64,000 nucleotides of DNA, from positions 1-64,000 of the forward strand of contig NZ_JACTVJ010000010.1 of the NCBI RefSeq assembly GCF_014493765.1, read 5' to 3'. Both the position numbers and the translations under genes were made by a program. This stretch comes from Streptomyces polyasparticus. GTDB lineage: Bacteria > Actinomycetota > Actinomycetes > Streptomycetales > Streptomycetaceae. Of the stretch, positions 56,429 to 64,000 are shown one piece after another. Below the pieces are notes generated by a model. It saw only the letters and a list, made by a program, of their open reading frames with translations, was not told the origin of the DNA and ran no database searches. Positions within the stretch are counted from its first letter, which is position 1. Every line of letters starts with the position of its first letter.

Positions 56429-57004
56429 TCAGTGGTCCGCACAGCACGGCGTAGGGGAGGGCACCTCGAAGGGGACGAGGGTGTTGCCCGCGGCCGGCAT
56501 GGTGGTCAGGACGAGGGCGTCGTGCTGCCACTGCGGTCGTACGTGGTCCCAAGTCACCAAGCGGGCATCGGGATCCGGAACGCTCGGTGAGCCGAGGACC
56601 GTCACGCGGTCGATCGCCGAGCGAGCCAGGACGTCCCCCACCGTCAGCGTCCCGGTGAGGTGGGTGACTCCCGGGTAGAGCACCGCCCGGCCCACCGCGT
56701 CCGGAACCCCGGGCGACGCCTCGTATCCCTGTCCGGTGAGCCGTTCCCGCGCCGAAAGCAGGAGCGGCTCCGTCGGGAAGGTGAGGGAGACGACGACCCG
56801 TGGGGTGTCGTCCCGTACCAGGTGGGTGCAGCCGAACACGTCATCGGGGAGGGCGAGTTCGGCCGCCAGGGTGTGGAGCAGGCCGTCGGCCGCCCGCAGG
56901 TCCCGGACGGCCGCGCGGAGGGCGTGGGCGCCCGCGTCCACCGTCAGGGCGTACGGCGTCGGCTTCGGTGGCGGCATCGGCATCGGCATCGGCGTCGGTG
57001 TCAT
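56429..57004 (-). CDS. Hypothetical protein coupled to the PHP-domain gene
   Basis: The protein has 191 residues from ATG 57004, which overlaps the upstream gene's stop (ATGA). The N-terminus is a Met-Pro repeat (TPMPMPMPPPKP) from a CATCGG hexanucleotide run. The rest (LRAAVRDLRAADGLLHTLAA; VFGCTHLVRDDTPRVVVSLT) shows no known domain. Coupling suggests a shared role with the secreted PHP protein. Confidence 0.68.
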   Translation of the reverse strand: MTPTPMPMPMPPPKPTPYALTVDAGAHALRAAVRDLRAADGLLHTLAAELALPDDVFGCTHLVRDDTPRVVVSLTFPTEPLLLSARERLTGQGYEASPGVPDAVGRAVLYPGVTHLTGTLTVGDVLARSAIDRVTVLGSPSVPDPDARLVTWDHVRPQWQHDALVLTTMPAAGNTLVPFEVPSPTPCCADH

Positions 57005-58710
57005 GCGGGCAGGATCCACACCGGGTTGGAGTAGAACCACAGGTCGCGCCACGGGTCGGCGTCGCCGACGATGTCGATGGCCGGGCCTGACGGGTCGACG
57101 GCCGCGCCCATCGCGCCGACCGCGGTGCGGTTGCCGTCCGTGCCGCGCAGACGGACATAGACGGGGCGGTCGACCTGGCCGAGGTCGTAGGTGAGGCGGA
57201 CCGTGCCGGTCGACTTGCTCACGTCGTACGACTTCACCACCTTCGCCGTCGGCGCGGTGAACGTGTCCCTGTCCGCCACCGGGCCGGTCACATCGCCCTG
57301 GATGACGTCCACGCGCGCCAACTGCGGTACGAAACCGGCCCAGTTGGGTCCACCGGCCGGCGTCACGTCGACCGTCAGTGTGACCTTCGTGCCCTTCTTG
57401 ACGTGCAGGGCGCCGCCGAGCGTGGCCCAGCGGCGGCCGCCGCCGACGCGGACGTCGAGCGCGTCGACGAGCTGACCGTGGTCCACCCAGATGCGACCCG
57501 CGCGGATGCCGTCCATGACGGCGGCGTAGGAGAAGCCGTCGGCGCCGACGTGGGTACGGCTGTACTGGCCGGGCCAGTAGTCGCCCTCGGTCAGGTCGAC
57601 CTTGCCGCTGTAGACGGGGTCGGTGTGCCGGCCGTTCGCGGTGAAGTCGCTGTCCGGGCCGCCGCGCTTCGCGGTGTCCGTATAGACGTTGTGGGAGTCG
57701 GAGTTGGCGGTGATCCACCAGGGCTTGCCCTCGGCGAGGAGGCTGTCCCACAGGCCGCCGACGGTGGCCGTCATCCAGTCGAAGCCGCCCCAGGTGCGGT
57801 AGCTCTCCAGCGGATAGCCGGCGAAGGAGTTGGCGCCCGGGCTGCCGTCGTACAGACCGCGGGCCCGGCCCATGCCGAGGGACTTCTCGATCCCGGCGGC
57901 CTGGTGGCCGGGGGCGCCCTCCATGCCGACCGCGATCCGGTGGTCCGCGGACGTGGCGTCGCGCCAGGCACGGATCTCGTGCGGCGAGTCGATGCCCTTG
58001 CGGGCGGGGTGGTTGGCGAGCATCAGGACGTCCCTGACCTTGCGCCGCCGCACCTGCTCCGCAAGGAAGGTGAGGCCCGCGATGGCGAGGGCCTCGTTGG
58101 CAGGCGTCGAGTCGGTCGCCTTCTTCACACCGCCGTCGTAGTCGGTCTCGAACTGCTTGAGGACGGAGACCTCGTTCCGGCCGGGGTGGACGAAGACCGT
58201 GCCGTGCTCGGCGGCCGGGATGTTCCACTCCAGGCCCTGGAAGACGAGGGTGTCCTCGTACGCGGCTCTGGCCTCCCGGATGTCCGGGTTGACCTTCTCG
58301 ACGCCGATCCTGGCGTGTGTCTCGTTGCCGTGGTCGGTGATGACCATCCAGTCCATGCCGTGCCGGGCGCCTTGGCGGACCTGGTCGACGACGCGGTACT
58401 TGCCGTCGTTGCTGTACTGGGTGTGGATGTGGTGGTCACCGGCCAGCCACAGGAAGCCGCCGGTCCGCCGGCCGGCGGAGGGGGTGGCTGCCCCGGCCGT
58501 GGCCGGGGCGACGACACTGCCGGCTGCCATACCCGCGCCCAGCAGGCCCGCCCGGCGCAGCAGCGTGCGGCGCGACTGCTGCTCGGGGTTCAGGGCCTCG
58601 TCGGGTACGGACGTATCGAAGGCGGCGGGCACCGCGGCCGCGCCGTGCGGGTGGTCGTGATCGTGTCCGTGGTGGTGATGGCCCTGCGCGTGCCCGTGGC
58701 CGTGGCCCAT
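57001..58710 (-). CDS. Tat-exported PHP-domain phosphoesterase with a His-rich N-terminus
   Basis: The protein has 569 residues from ATG 58710, with GGAGGAA upstream. Residues 2-22 are His/Gly-rich. The Tat motif is QSRRTLLRRAGLLGAG (45-60). The PHP metal motifs follow: GDHHIHTQYS, ITDHGNE, a later LANHPARK and TANSDSHN. The C-terminal third is beta-rich. PHP proteins are metal-dependent phosphoesterases; the cytoplasm-side His cluster before the Tat motif is unusual and may bind metal before export (inference). Confidence 0.82.
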   Translation of the reverse strand: MGHGHGHAQGHHHHGHDHDHPHGAAAVPAAFDTSVPDEALNPEQQSRRTLLRRAGLLGAGMAAGSVVAPATAGAATPSAGRRTGGFLWLAGDHHIHTQYSNDGKYRVVDQVRQGARHGMDWMVITDHGNETHARIGVEKVNPDIREARAAYEDTLVFQGLEWNIPAAEHGTVFVHPGRNEVSVLKQFETDYDGGVKKATDSTPANEALAIAGLTFLAEQVRRRKVRDVLMLANHPARKGIDSPHEIRAWRDATSADHRIAVGMEGAPGHQAAGIEKSLGMGRARGLYDGSPGANSFAGYPLESYRTWGGFDWMTATVGGLWDSLLAEGKPWWITANSDSHNVYTDTAKRGGPDSDFTANGRHTDPVYSGKVDLTEGDYWPGQYSRTHVGADGFSYAAVMDGIRAGRIWVDHGQLVDALDVRVGGGRRWATLGGALHVKKGTKVTLTVDVTPAGGPNWAGFVPQLARVDVIQGDVTGPVADRDTFTAPTAKVVKSYDVSKSTGTVRLTYDLGQVDRPVYVRLRGTDGNRTAVGAMGAAVDPSGPAIDIVGDADPWRDLWFYSNPVWILPA

Positions 58711-58956
58711 GAGTTCCTCCTGATGCCGGGGCCTGCTGCGGCCGCCTCCTGCGCCGCTGCTGCCCGGTGCGTGGAGGCTCAAGGCTCAGGGCGACACATG
58801 AACGTTGAACAAGCAACGAATGGCGGCCGGGTGCCCCGGACGCGGCAGAACGGCTCATCTCGCACTGTTTCCCCAACTGCCCTTGTGCGTCACCCTGGTC
58901 GGCGGAAACCTGAACGGAGCTCATCTTCTACGTCACCCATCGGAGACGCCCCCACC

Positions 58957-60324
58957 ATGAGAAGACTGATCGGCACGCTCGCGGCCCTGGCCCTGACCCT
59001 CACCGGCTTTGCCACCGCCGGCTCGAACCCCGCGGTGGCCGGTACCGCCGACCCGAACCCTGCCGTGGCCGGCACCACAGGCTCGGCCGCTGCCGGCGGC
59101 ACCTTCAACGTCCTGACGTACAACGTCGCGGGCCTGCCGGAAGGCCTCAGCTCCGGCAACCCGGAGAAGAACACCCCGCTGATCTCACCGCGCCTCGCGG
59201 CGTACGACATCGTCAACGTCCAGGAGGACTTCAACTACCACGCGGCCCTGTACGCGGGCGACAACCACCCGTACCGCACCGCGACCAGCGGCGGCGTGCC
59301 CTTCGGTGACGGTCTCAACACCCTCTCGGACTACGCCTTCGAGGACTTCCAGCGGGTGAAGTGGAACCAGTGCACGGGCACCAACTGCCTGACGCCCAAG
59401 GGCTTCTCGCTCGCCCGGGTCCGCCTCGCCGAGGGCGTGTTCGTCGACCTCTACAACGTCCACACCAACGCCGACTCCACGGACGACGCCCTCGCCGCCC
59501 GCCGCGCCAACATCGAGCAGCTGTCGGCCTTCATCCAGGCGAACTCGTCCGGCAACGCGGTCATCGTCATGGGCGACACCAACACGCGCTACACCCGCAG
59601 CGGCGACAACATCCGCACCCTCGCCGACGCCAACGGCCTGACGGACGCGTGGGTGCAGCTGGCCAAGGGCGGCATCCGGCCGACGCAGGGCGCGGATCCG
59701 CTCCTGTGCCCGGCGACGGCCCCGCCGAACGGCTGCGAGACCGTCGACAAGATCCTCTACCGCGGCAACAAGCTCGTCACGCTCGACGCCACCCGCTACA
59801 ACAACGACTGGGCGTCGTTCCTGGACTCCGCGGACGCCAACCTGTCCGACCACTTCCCGCACGCCGTCGACTTCTCGTACACCCTCAACTCCTCCCTGCG
59901 GGCGAGCGACTTCATCGGTGGCCCGCACGGCACGGCCTTCAACGACGCGGACGACCTGCCGACGCCGCTGTCCCCGCGCACCCTGACCCTGCGCGGCGCC
60001 TCACGCCTCGACGCGGTCGCGCTGACCCACGACGGCGGCACGACCCTCACCCACGGCGGCACGGGCGGCACGGCGACGTCCCTGACGCTGGCCTCCGGCG
60101 AACACCTCACCGCGGTGAGGCTGACCCAGGGTCAGAAGGACGGCCGTACACGGATCTTCTCGGCGACGTTCACCACGGACAGGGGCCGGACCCTGTCCGC
60201 CGGCACGACGACCTCGGACACCCGGACCTTCACGGCACCTTCCGGCTGGCAGATCGTCGGTTTCACGGGGCGGTCCGGTGCGGAGATCGACAAGTTGGGG
60301 GTGCTGTACGCGCCCATCGGCTGA
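58957..60324 (+). CDS. Secreted endonuclease/exonuclease/phosphatase-family enzyme with jacalin-like tail
   Basis: The protein has 455 residues from ATG 58957. A signal peptide and a short NPAVAG repeat lead to an EEP domain (FNVLTYNVAGLPEG, NVQEDFNYH, VIVMGDTNTRY, and LSDHFPHAVDF with the catalytic His). The last 130 residues, ending GFTGRSGAEIDKLGVLY, resemble a jacalin-like lectin domain. Similar secreted enzymes are sphingomyelinases or phosphodiesterases. It is divergent from the PHP gene. Confidence 0.83.
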   Translation: MRRLIGTLAALALTLTGFATAGSNPAVAGTADPNPAVAGTTGSAAAGGTFNVLTYNVAGLPEGLSSGNPEKNTPLISPRLAAYDIVNVQEDFNYHAALYAGDNHPYRTATSGGVPFGDGLNTLSDYAFEDFQRVKWNQCTGTNCLTPKGFSLARVRLAEGVFVDLYNVHTNADSTDDALAARRANIEQLSAFIQANSSGNAVIVMGDTNTRYTRSGDNIRTLADANGLTDAWVQLAKGGIRPTQGADPLLCPATAPPNGCETVDKILYRGNKLVTLDATRYNNDWASFLDSADANLSDHFPHAVDFSYTLNSSLRASDFIGGPHGTAFNDADDLPTPLSPRTLTLRGASRLDAVALTHDGGTTLTHGGTGGTATSLTLASGEHLTAVRLTQGQKDGRTRIFSATFTTDRGRTLSAGTTTSDTRTFTAPSGWQIVGFTGRSGAEIDKLGVLYAPIG

Positions 60325-60340
60325 TGATGGTGATCTCGGT

Positions 60341-60375
60341 ACGTCGGGGCGTCCCGCAAGGCGGCGTCCCGACGT
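60341..60375. terminator. Hairpin between convergent genes
   Basis: ACGTCGGGGCG (60341-60351) pairs with CGTCCCGACGT (60365-60375) with one mismatch and a 13-base loop. It lies in the gap between the secreted enzyme and the convergent MFS gene. Confidence 0.65.
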
Positions 60376-60444
60376 CCGGAGGGCCCTGACCGGCCCTGAC
60401 CGGCCGGGCGCGGGAGGCTTCGGCGGGCCACGTATGGAGCCCCC

Positions 60445-61752
60445 TCAGATCCGGCTCTCCGCAGGGGCTGCCGCCGGCCGCCCCACGTTCTTCCGGCCCG
60501 GCAGGTGCGGCAGTTCCGCGCGGCGTACGGCAGCCGAGGAGAGCCCGGCAACGGCGCCCAGCGCACTGAACACTGCGCCCACGACGAACACCGGCCGTAC
60601 GCCCCAGGCGCTGATCGCGGCGCCGAACAACGGAAAGCTGAGGGGGGTGAGCCCCACGCCGGTGAGGCTCATGGCCGAGGTGACGCGACCCAGGTAGCCG
60701 GGCTCCGCCGAGGTCTGGATCAGCGCGATGGCCAGTCCTCCGCACATGCCGCAGAGCAGTCCGGACAGGAGCGACATACCGACGGCCGCGGACAGTGTGG
60801 GCATGAACGCGACCGCACCCACCGAGGCCGACCCCACGACGAGCATCACGTTCTGTACGAGGCCTGCCCGCGGCACCCGTCCCTTGACGGCCAGCAAGGC
60901 GGCGCACACGGCTTGCCCGGCGCCGAACGCCCCGACGATCCAGCCGAAGCCCGAGGGGCCCCAGCCCTGGTCACCGCAGAGCAGGATCAGCCCCACGGTG
61001 AGCAGTCCGTTCGTGCCGAGTTCGCTCATCGCCCCGGAGATCATGAGCGGCCCGATCACCCGGTGCCTGCGGATGTACCGCAGCCCGTCGACGAGTTCAC
61101 CCCAGGCGCTCTGCGGGGCGGTGTCCGTGGGCTGCTCATCGTTCGGCACGGACCGCAGCCGCAGAGCCATCAGGAGCGGTACGGACAGGGCGAAGAGCAG
61201 CCCCGCGGCTCCGAGCGCCGCCGCTGCACCGCCGTACGCCATGGCCAGCCCGCCGAGCGGCGGCCCGGCGATCCAGCTGATCCGGATGACCAGCATGCGC
61301 AGTCCCTGGATCCGGCCGATCTGGTCCAGCTCGGTGAGCCGCGGGGGCAGCGCGCCCACAGCGGGCATGAACAGTGCGTCCACGATGCCGAAGAGGACCG
61401 CGCCGGCCACCAGCAGCCACAGCGCCGGCGTCGTCAGCCAGAGCGCGGCGGCTATGCCGAGGACGATCACGCACCGTGCGGCGTCGCTGCCGATCACCAC
61501 CTTGCCGGGGCCGAAGCGGTCGGCCACGACGCCGCCGCCGAGCATGAGCAGCGCCCGCGGTACGGCGCCGGCCGCGATCACCATGCCCACCTGGGCAGGG
61601 CCGGCCACCTCCTGCGCGGCGAAGCCGAGGGCGACCATCCAGATGGCGTCGCCGACCAGGGAGAGGGTGTAGGCGGTGAGCCAGCGCAGGACGTTGCCGT
61701 CGCGGTGGGCCGGACGCGGGGGTGCTGACAGGGGCATGTCATTACTGGGCAT
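60445..61752 (-). CDS. MFS transporter (enterobactin-exporter-like/multidrug group)
   Basis: The protein has 435 residues and 12 predicted helices, from ATG 61752 with AAGGAG upstream. The helix 2-3 loop (GGGVVADRFGPGKVVIGSD) and overall layout fit the MFS_3 exporters. It follows the ArsR-like regulator by 33 bases on the same strand, so they form a regulator-exporter operon. The substrate is unknown. Confidence 0.87.
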   Translation of the reverse strand: MPSNDMPLSAPPRPAHRDGNVLRWLTAYTLSLVGDAIWMVALGFAAQEVAGPAQVGMVIAAGAVPRALLMLGGGVVADRFGPGKVVIGSDAARCVIVLGIAAALWLTTPALWLLVAGAVLFGIVDALFMPAVGALPPRLTELDQIGRIQGLRMLVIRISWIAGPPLGGLAMAYGGAAAALGAAGLLFALSVPLLMALRLRSVPNDEQPTDTAPQSAWGELVDGLRYIRRHRVIGPLMISGAMSELGTNGLLTVGLILLCGDQGWGPSGFGWIVGAFGAGQAVCAALLAVKGRVPRAGLVQNVMLVVGSASVGAVAFMPTLSAAVGMSLLSGLLCGMCGGLAIALIQTSAEPGYLGRVTSAMSLTGVGLTPLSFPLFGAAISAWGVRPVFVVGAVFSALGAVAGLSSAAVRRAELPHLPGRKNVGRPAAAPAESRI

Positions 61753-61785
61753 GGGGCGCTCTCCTTGTGCGGCGATGCCGCCTGC

Positions 61786-62361
61786 TCAGGGCTTGAACGG
61801 ATAGCCGTACATCTGGAGCTCGACGTGCTCGCGGTCCCGGCCGTCGTCCGACTCCTGCGCCGCGCGGCTGCGCGCCGCCCAGCGGTCGGCGAACGCCGCG
61901 GCTTCCTCGGCCATCTCCTGGAGCTCCTCGTGGGTCAGCTTCAGGAGCCGGCCGCTGCCGAAGGCGGAACTCGCCCACTCGTGCGGCCAGTTCGCCTGCT
62001 GACCGACGTACTGCAGCAGGTTGTGCATGCGCGCCCGTACGATCTGGTGGCCCGCGCCGACGTAGGCTGCGACGCCCTCCGGGTCGTCCGAGAAGTCCTT
62101 CCAGTGCATGTCGAAGACCTCGGCCGCCGGTCGCCACCAGCGCTCGCGGCCGTCGCGGCCCTGCGGCGCCTCCTCGATATAGCCGTACTCGGCGAGCTTG
62201 CGCAGGTGGTAACTGACCAGCGAAACCGGCTCGTTCACCATCTCCGCGAGCTGGGTGGCCGTCGCCGTCTGTGCGGTGATCAACGCCCGGTCGAGGCGGA
62301 TCCGCAGCGGGTGGGCGTACGCATCGAGGGCGCGGACATCGGTGACCTTCTTCGACGGCAT
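61786..62361 (-). CDS. ArsR-family winged-helix regulator
   Basis: The protein has 191 residues from ATG 62361. The winged helix reads TATQLAEMVNEPVSLVSYHL, followed by RKLAEYGYIEEAPQGRDGRE. Residues 100-191 form the longer C-terminal domain common in actinobacterial ArsR proteins near MFS genes. There is no ribosome binding site; a promoter sits just upstream, so the message is probably leaderless. Confidence 0.86.
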   Translation of the reverse strand: MPSKKVTDVRALDAYAHPLRIRLDRALITAQTATATQLAEMVNEPVSLVSYHLRKLAEYGYIEEAPQGRDGRERWWRPAAEVFDMHWKDFSDDPEGVAAYVGAGHQIVRARMHNLLQYVGQQANWPHEWASSAFGSGRLLKLTHEELQEMAEEAAAFADRWAARSRAAQESDDGRDREHVELQMYGYPFKP

Positions 62362-62368
62362 GCCCGCA

Positions 62369-62397
62369 ACCGTAGGTAGGAAGGAAAAACTGCGCAA
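62369..62397 (-). promoter_or_regulatory. Promoter for a probably leaderless arsR-MFS message
   Basis: On the minus strand TTGCGC (complement 62392-62397) and TACGGT (complement 62369-62374) are 17 bases apart. Seven bases separate the -10 from ATG 62361, putting the transcription start at the codon. Confidence 0.6.
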
Positions 62398-62584
62398 GAG
62401 ATTCAACGTAACTAACGCTCCGTATACGGGTCTTCAGTCCGAGGGTATGGGCGAGTCCCCTGCGCAGCGGCCGGTTACCGATCCGGTGGGCGGGTAGGGT
62501 TGGGGGCAGGACCGCCGCGCGGGCAGAGGGGAGGCGCGGCGTGATCCGCACATCGATGGTGTCCCAGAGGGGAAGTGAGCTGTC

Positions 62585-63001
62585 ATGCGTGCGCGCACGC
62601 GCACTCGTCGGCACACCGTCCGCGTGGAGTACACGCTGCCCCGAGCGGCGGCTTCGGCCGGCAGAGCACGTGAGTTGACCACCGCATTCCTCGCCCGACC
62701 GCACTGCCGAGTTGCCGTTTTCGACCAGCGGCGGGTGCACGAGGCCACGCTGGTCGTCTCCGAACTCGTCGCCAACGCCACCGAGCACGGCCGCAGCGGC
62801 TGCCGTCTGCGGCTGGCCGTCTCGGCGGACCGGGTGATCGTCGAGGTGGACGACGACAACCCCGACCGCCCTCAGGTGCGTTCCGGGGAGGACCTGGCCG
62901 AACGCGGCCGGGGCCTGGCCATTGTGCGACACCTGAGCGACAGCCTCGAGTTCATCGGTGCCGGTGAGGGCAAGACCGTCCGCGCGGTGCTGGCAGGCTG
63001 A
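62585..63001 (+). CDS. ATP-binding anti-sigma-like protein (HATPase)
   Basis: The protein has 138 residues from ATG 62585. RsbW/SpoIIAB-type HATPase motifs: the N box VVSELVANATEHG, then IVEVDDDNPDRP and GRGLAIVRHLSD. Such small proteins bind sigma factors or STAS proteins. It is convergent with a second protein of the same class. Partners may include the STAS protein at 50670 (inference). Confidence 0.85.
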   Translation: MRARTRTRRHTVRVEYTLPRAAASAGRARELTTAFLARPHCRVAVFDQRRVHEATLVVSELVANATEHGRSGCRLRLAVSADRVIVEVDDDNPDRPQVRSGEDLAERGRGLAIVRHLSDSLEFIGAGEGKTVRAVLAG

Positions 63002-63070
63002 CGAAAACGCGGCGCCGGCTGACGAAACCGCGGCGCGGCGCCGGGCCGGGCGGCCAGCGGTTTCGGATCC

Positions 63071-63538
63071 TCAGAGCTGCTGACCCGCGGGCGCCCCCGC
63101 CGGGTCATCCGCGAGCGTCACCGCGGCGTGGATGCGCTTGCCGATCGGCTCACGGTGCATTTCGAAGCTCTGGCATACGGTCAGCACGATCTCCAGACCG
63201 TGCTGCCCTATCCGGCGTGGATCGGGGGCGCGGACCTCCGGCAGCACCGGCTCGCTGTCCCAGACCGTCACTTCGACGCGGCCTGAACGGAGTTCGAGTT
63301 CGAGTACGCAGGGTCCTGGTGCGTACTTGCAGGCGTTGGTCACCAGCTCGCTGACCACCAACTGGACCATGTCCATGGCTCGTTGGGACACGGGAAAGCC
63401 GTGGTCCGCCTGCAGGTGCACGAGGAAGGTCCGGCTCGCGTCACGTGCCTGGGCGATGTTCGCGGAACTGCCCTCGTACGGCACGGACGTTCTGATCAGG
63501 TCGGTCAACAGGTAGTCGCTCGGGGCGGCGTCATCCAT
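63071..63538 (-). CDS. ATP-binding anti-sigma-like protein (HATPase)
   Basis: The protein has 155 residues from ATG 63538. The N box reads LVVSELVTNACKYAPGPCVL; the G1 box VTVWDSEPVLP and the G2 region GQHGLEIVLTVCQSF are present. It belongs to the same RsbW-like class as the convergent gene at 62585, but the two differ strongly in sequence. The ribosome binding site is not obvious. Confidence 0.82.
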   Translation of the reverse strand: MDDAAPSDYLLTDLIRTSVPYEGSSANIAQARDASRTFLVHLQADHGFPVSQRAMDMVQLVVSELVTNACKYAPGPCVLELELRSGRVEVTVWDSEPVLPEVRAPDPRRIGQHGLEIVLTVCQSFEMHREPIGKRIHAAVTLADDPAGAPAGQQL

Positions 63539-64000
63539 GCGATCCGTCTGCTTTCTGGGCACGGCAGCTGTGTCGGGCGCCTGCCCCGAATTCGCGTCGG
63601 CACGCAAGGGGTCGTGCGTTCGAGGCGCCGTCGGCTCCTGCGGGCAGTCCTTCATGCGGCCCAGGCGCCTTGGCGGAGCGCGGATACGGGCCCGGCCGTC
63701 GCAGGCGCCCATCGGCCATGACTGGCATCCGTCGACGGCGTCCTACCCTCGCCCCGCCAAGGCGTAGAGCTCCGCTACCCGGGGGCAAGGCATTGCACAC
63801 CCCACTTCATCGGAGGCCCTGGATCTTGTACGGAGCGGCGCCCCGGCGTCCGCGCTGCTTGTGGCCGGGCCGCATGCCCGGACCGCCCGGCCACATACCC
63901 GGAGCATCTCTGGGCACTGGAGAAGAAGCCCGGGGAAGGGATCCGGACTGCGCCCTCCCGAAGGGCTCTCGGCTGCCCGTCCCCGCAGCCGGAGTTCGGG
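63539..64000. other. Intergenic right edge with one strong hairpin
   Basis: No gene is supported in these 462 bases. GTGGCCGGGC (63861-63870) and GCCCGGCCAC (63885-63894) form a perfect 10-bp stem with a 14-base loop, possibly a terminator for a gene beyond the edge. The remaining open frames lack motifs and ribosome binding sites. Confidence 0.55.

Noticed and set aside
56960-57004. CATCGG hexanucleotide run as a regulatory repeat
   Set aside because: It encodes the Met-Pro leader of the gene at 56429-57004 and needs no other explanation.

Overview
The window is very GC-rich DNA with frequent GTG and TTG starts, many Tat-type secretion signals, lipoproteins, a large set of one-component regulators and one in-frame TTA codon. 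Together these point to a Streptomyces (or close relative) chromosome, most likely an accessory or arm-like region rather than the conserved core. I see no tRNA, rRNA, CRISPR array or intact transposase.

Layout. (1) 1-10.8 kb: a metal-linked island. It holds the 3' part of a SagB/nitroreductase-like enzyme, a coupled pair of half-size ABC exporters, a Zur-box-like palindrome, a cysteine-free ribosomal protein bL32, a CobW GTPase joined in frame to an O-methyltransferase, and a convergent second ABC heterodimer with complementary degenerate nucleotide sites. (2) 11-24 kb: LacI and a Tat amidohydrolase, an M23 peptidase, a frameshifted allantoicase behind a strong palindrome, an eCIS-core (DUF4157) protein carrying a deaminase-like domain, TetR/hydrolase, MarR/MFS, an acetyltransferase and a SUKH-Lsr2 fusion. 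(3) 24-31 kb: a glycoside module (GH3, MFS, TetR) and a TetR/crotonase/thioesterase group with an internally deleted molybdopterin oxidoreductase. (4) 31-45 kb: a KimA-like permease, small lipoproteins and membrane proteins, an ArsR regulator facing a Tat protein across twin palindromes, NAD-dependent DNA ligase, a frameshifted SMP-30-like protein, a TTA-containing MmyB-like regulator and a Ser/Thr kinase. (5) 45-50.4 kb: an ECF42-type sigma factor fused to a degenerate tyrosine-recombinase domain, its YCII partner, and a mirror-image divergent promoter shared with a DUF998/reductase operon, followed by deletion scars of lysR and tctA. (6) 50.6-64 kb: STAS protein, P450/crotonase, reductase/FtrA-type regulator, Tat PHP protein, secreted EEP-fold phosphodiesterase, ArsR/MFS, and two HATPase-type anti-sigma-like proteins.

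Four themes stand out: fusions of regulatory or toxin modules; clear palindromic operators beside their regulators; repeated gene decay (frameshifts, internal deletions, chimeras), concentrated between about 29.9 and 50.4 kb; and tandem duplication of gene 3' ends including the stop codon. Best candidates for something undescribed are the eCIS-core/deaminase protein (16380-18785), the sigma-recombinase fusion with its mirrored promoter (45520-48152), the CobW-methyltransferase fusion (5213-7282) and the SUKH-Lsr2 protein (23534-24232). All assignments rest on reading the sequence; no database search was run.
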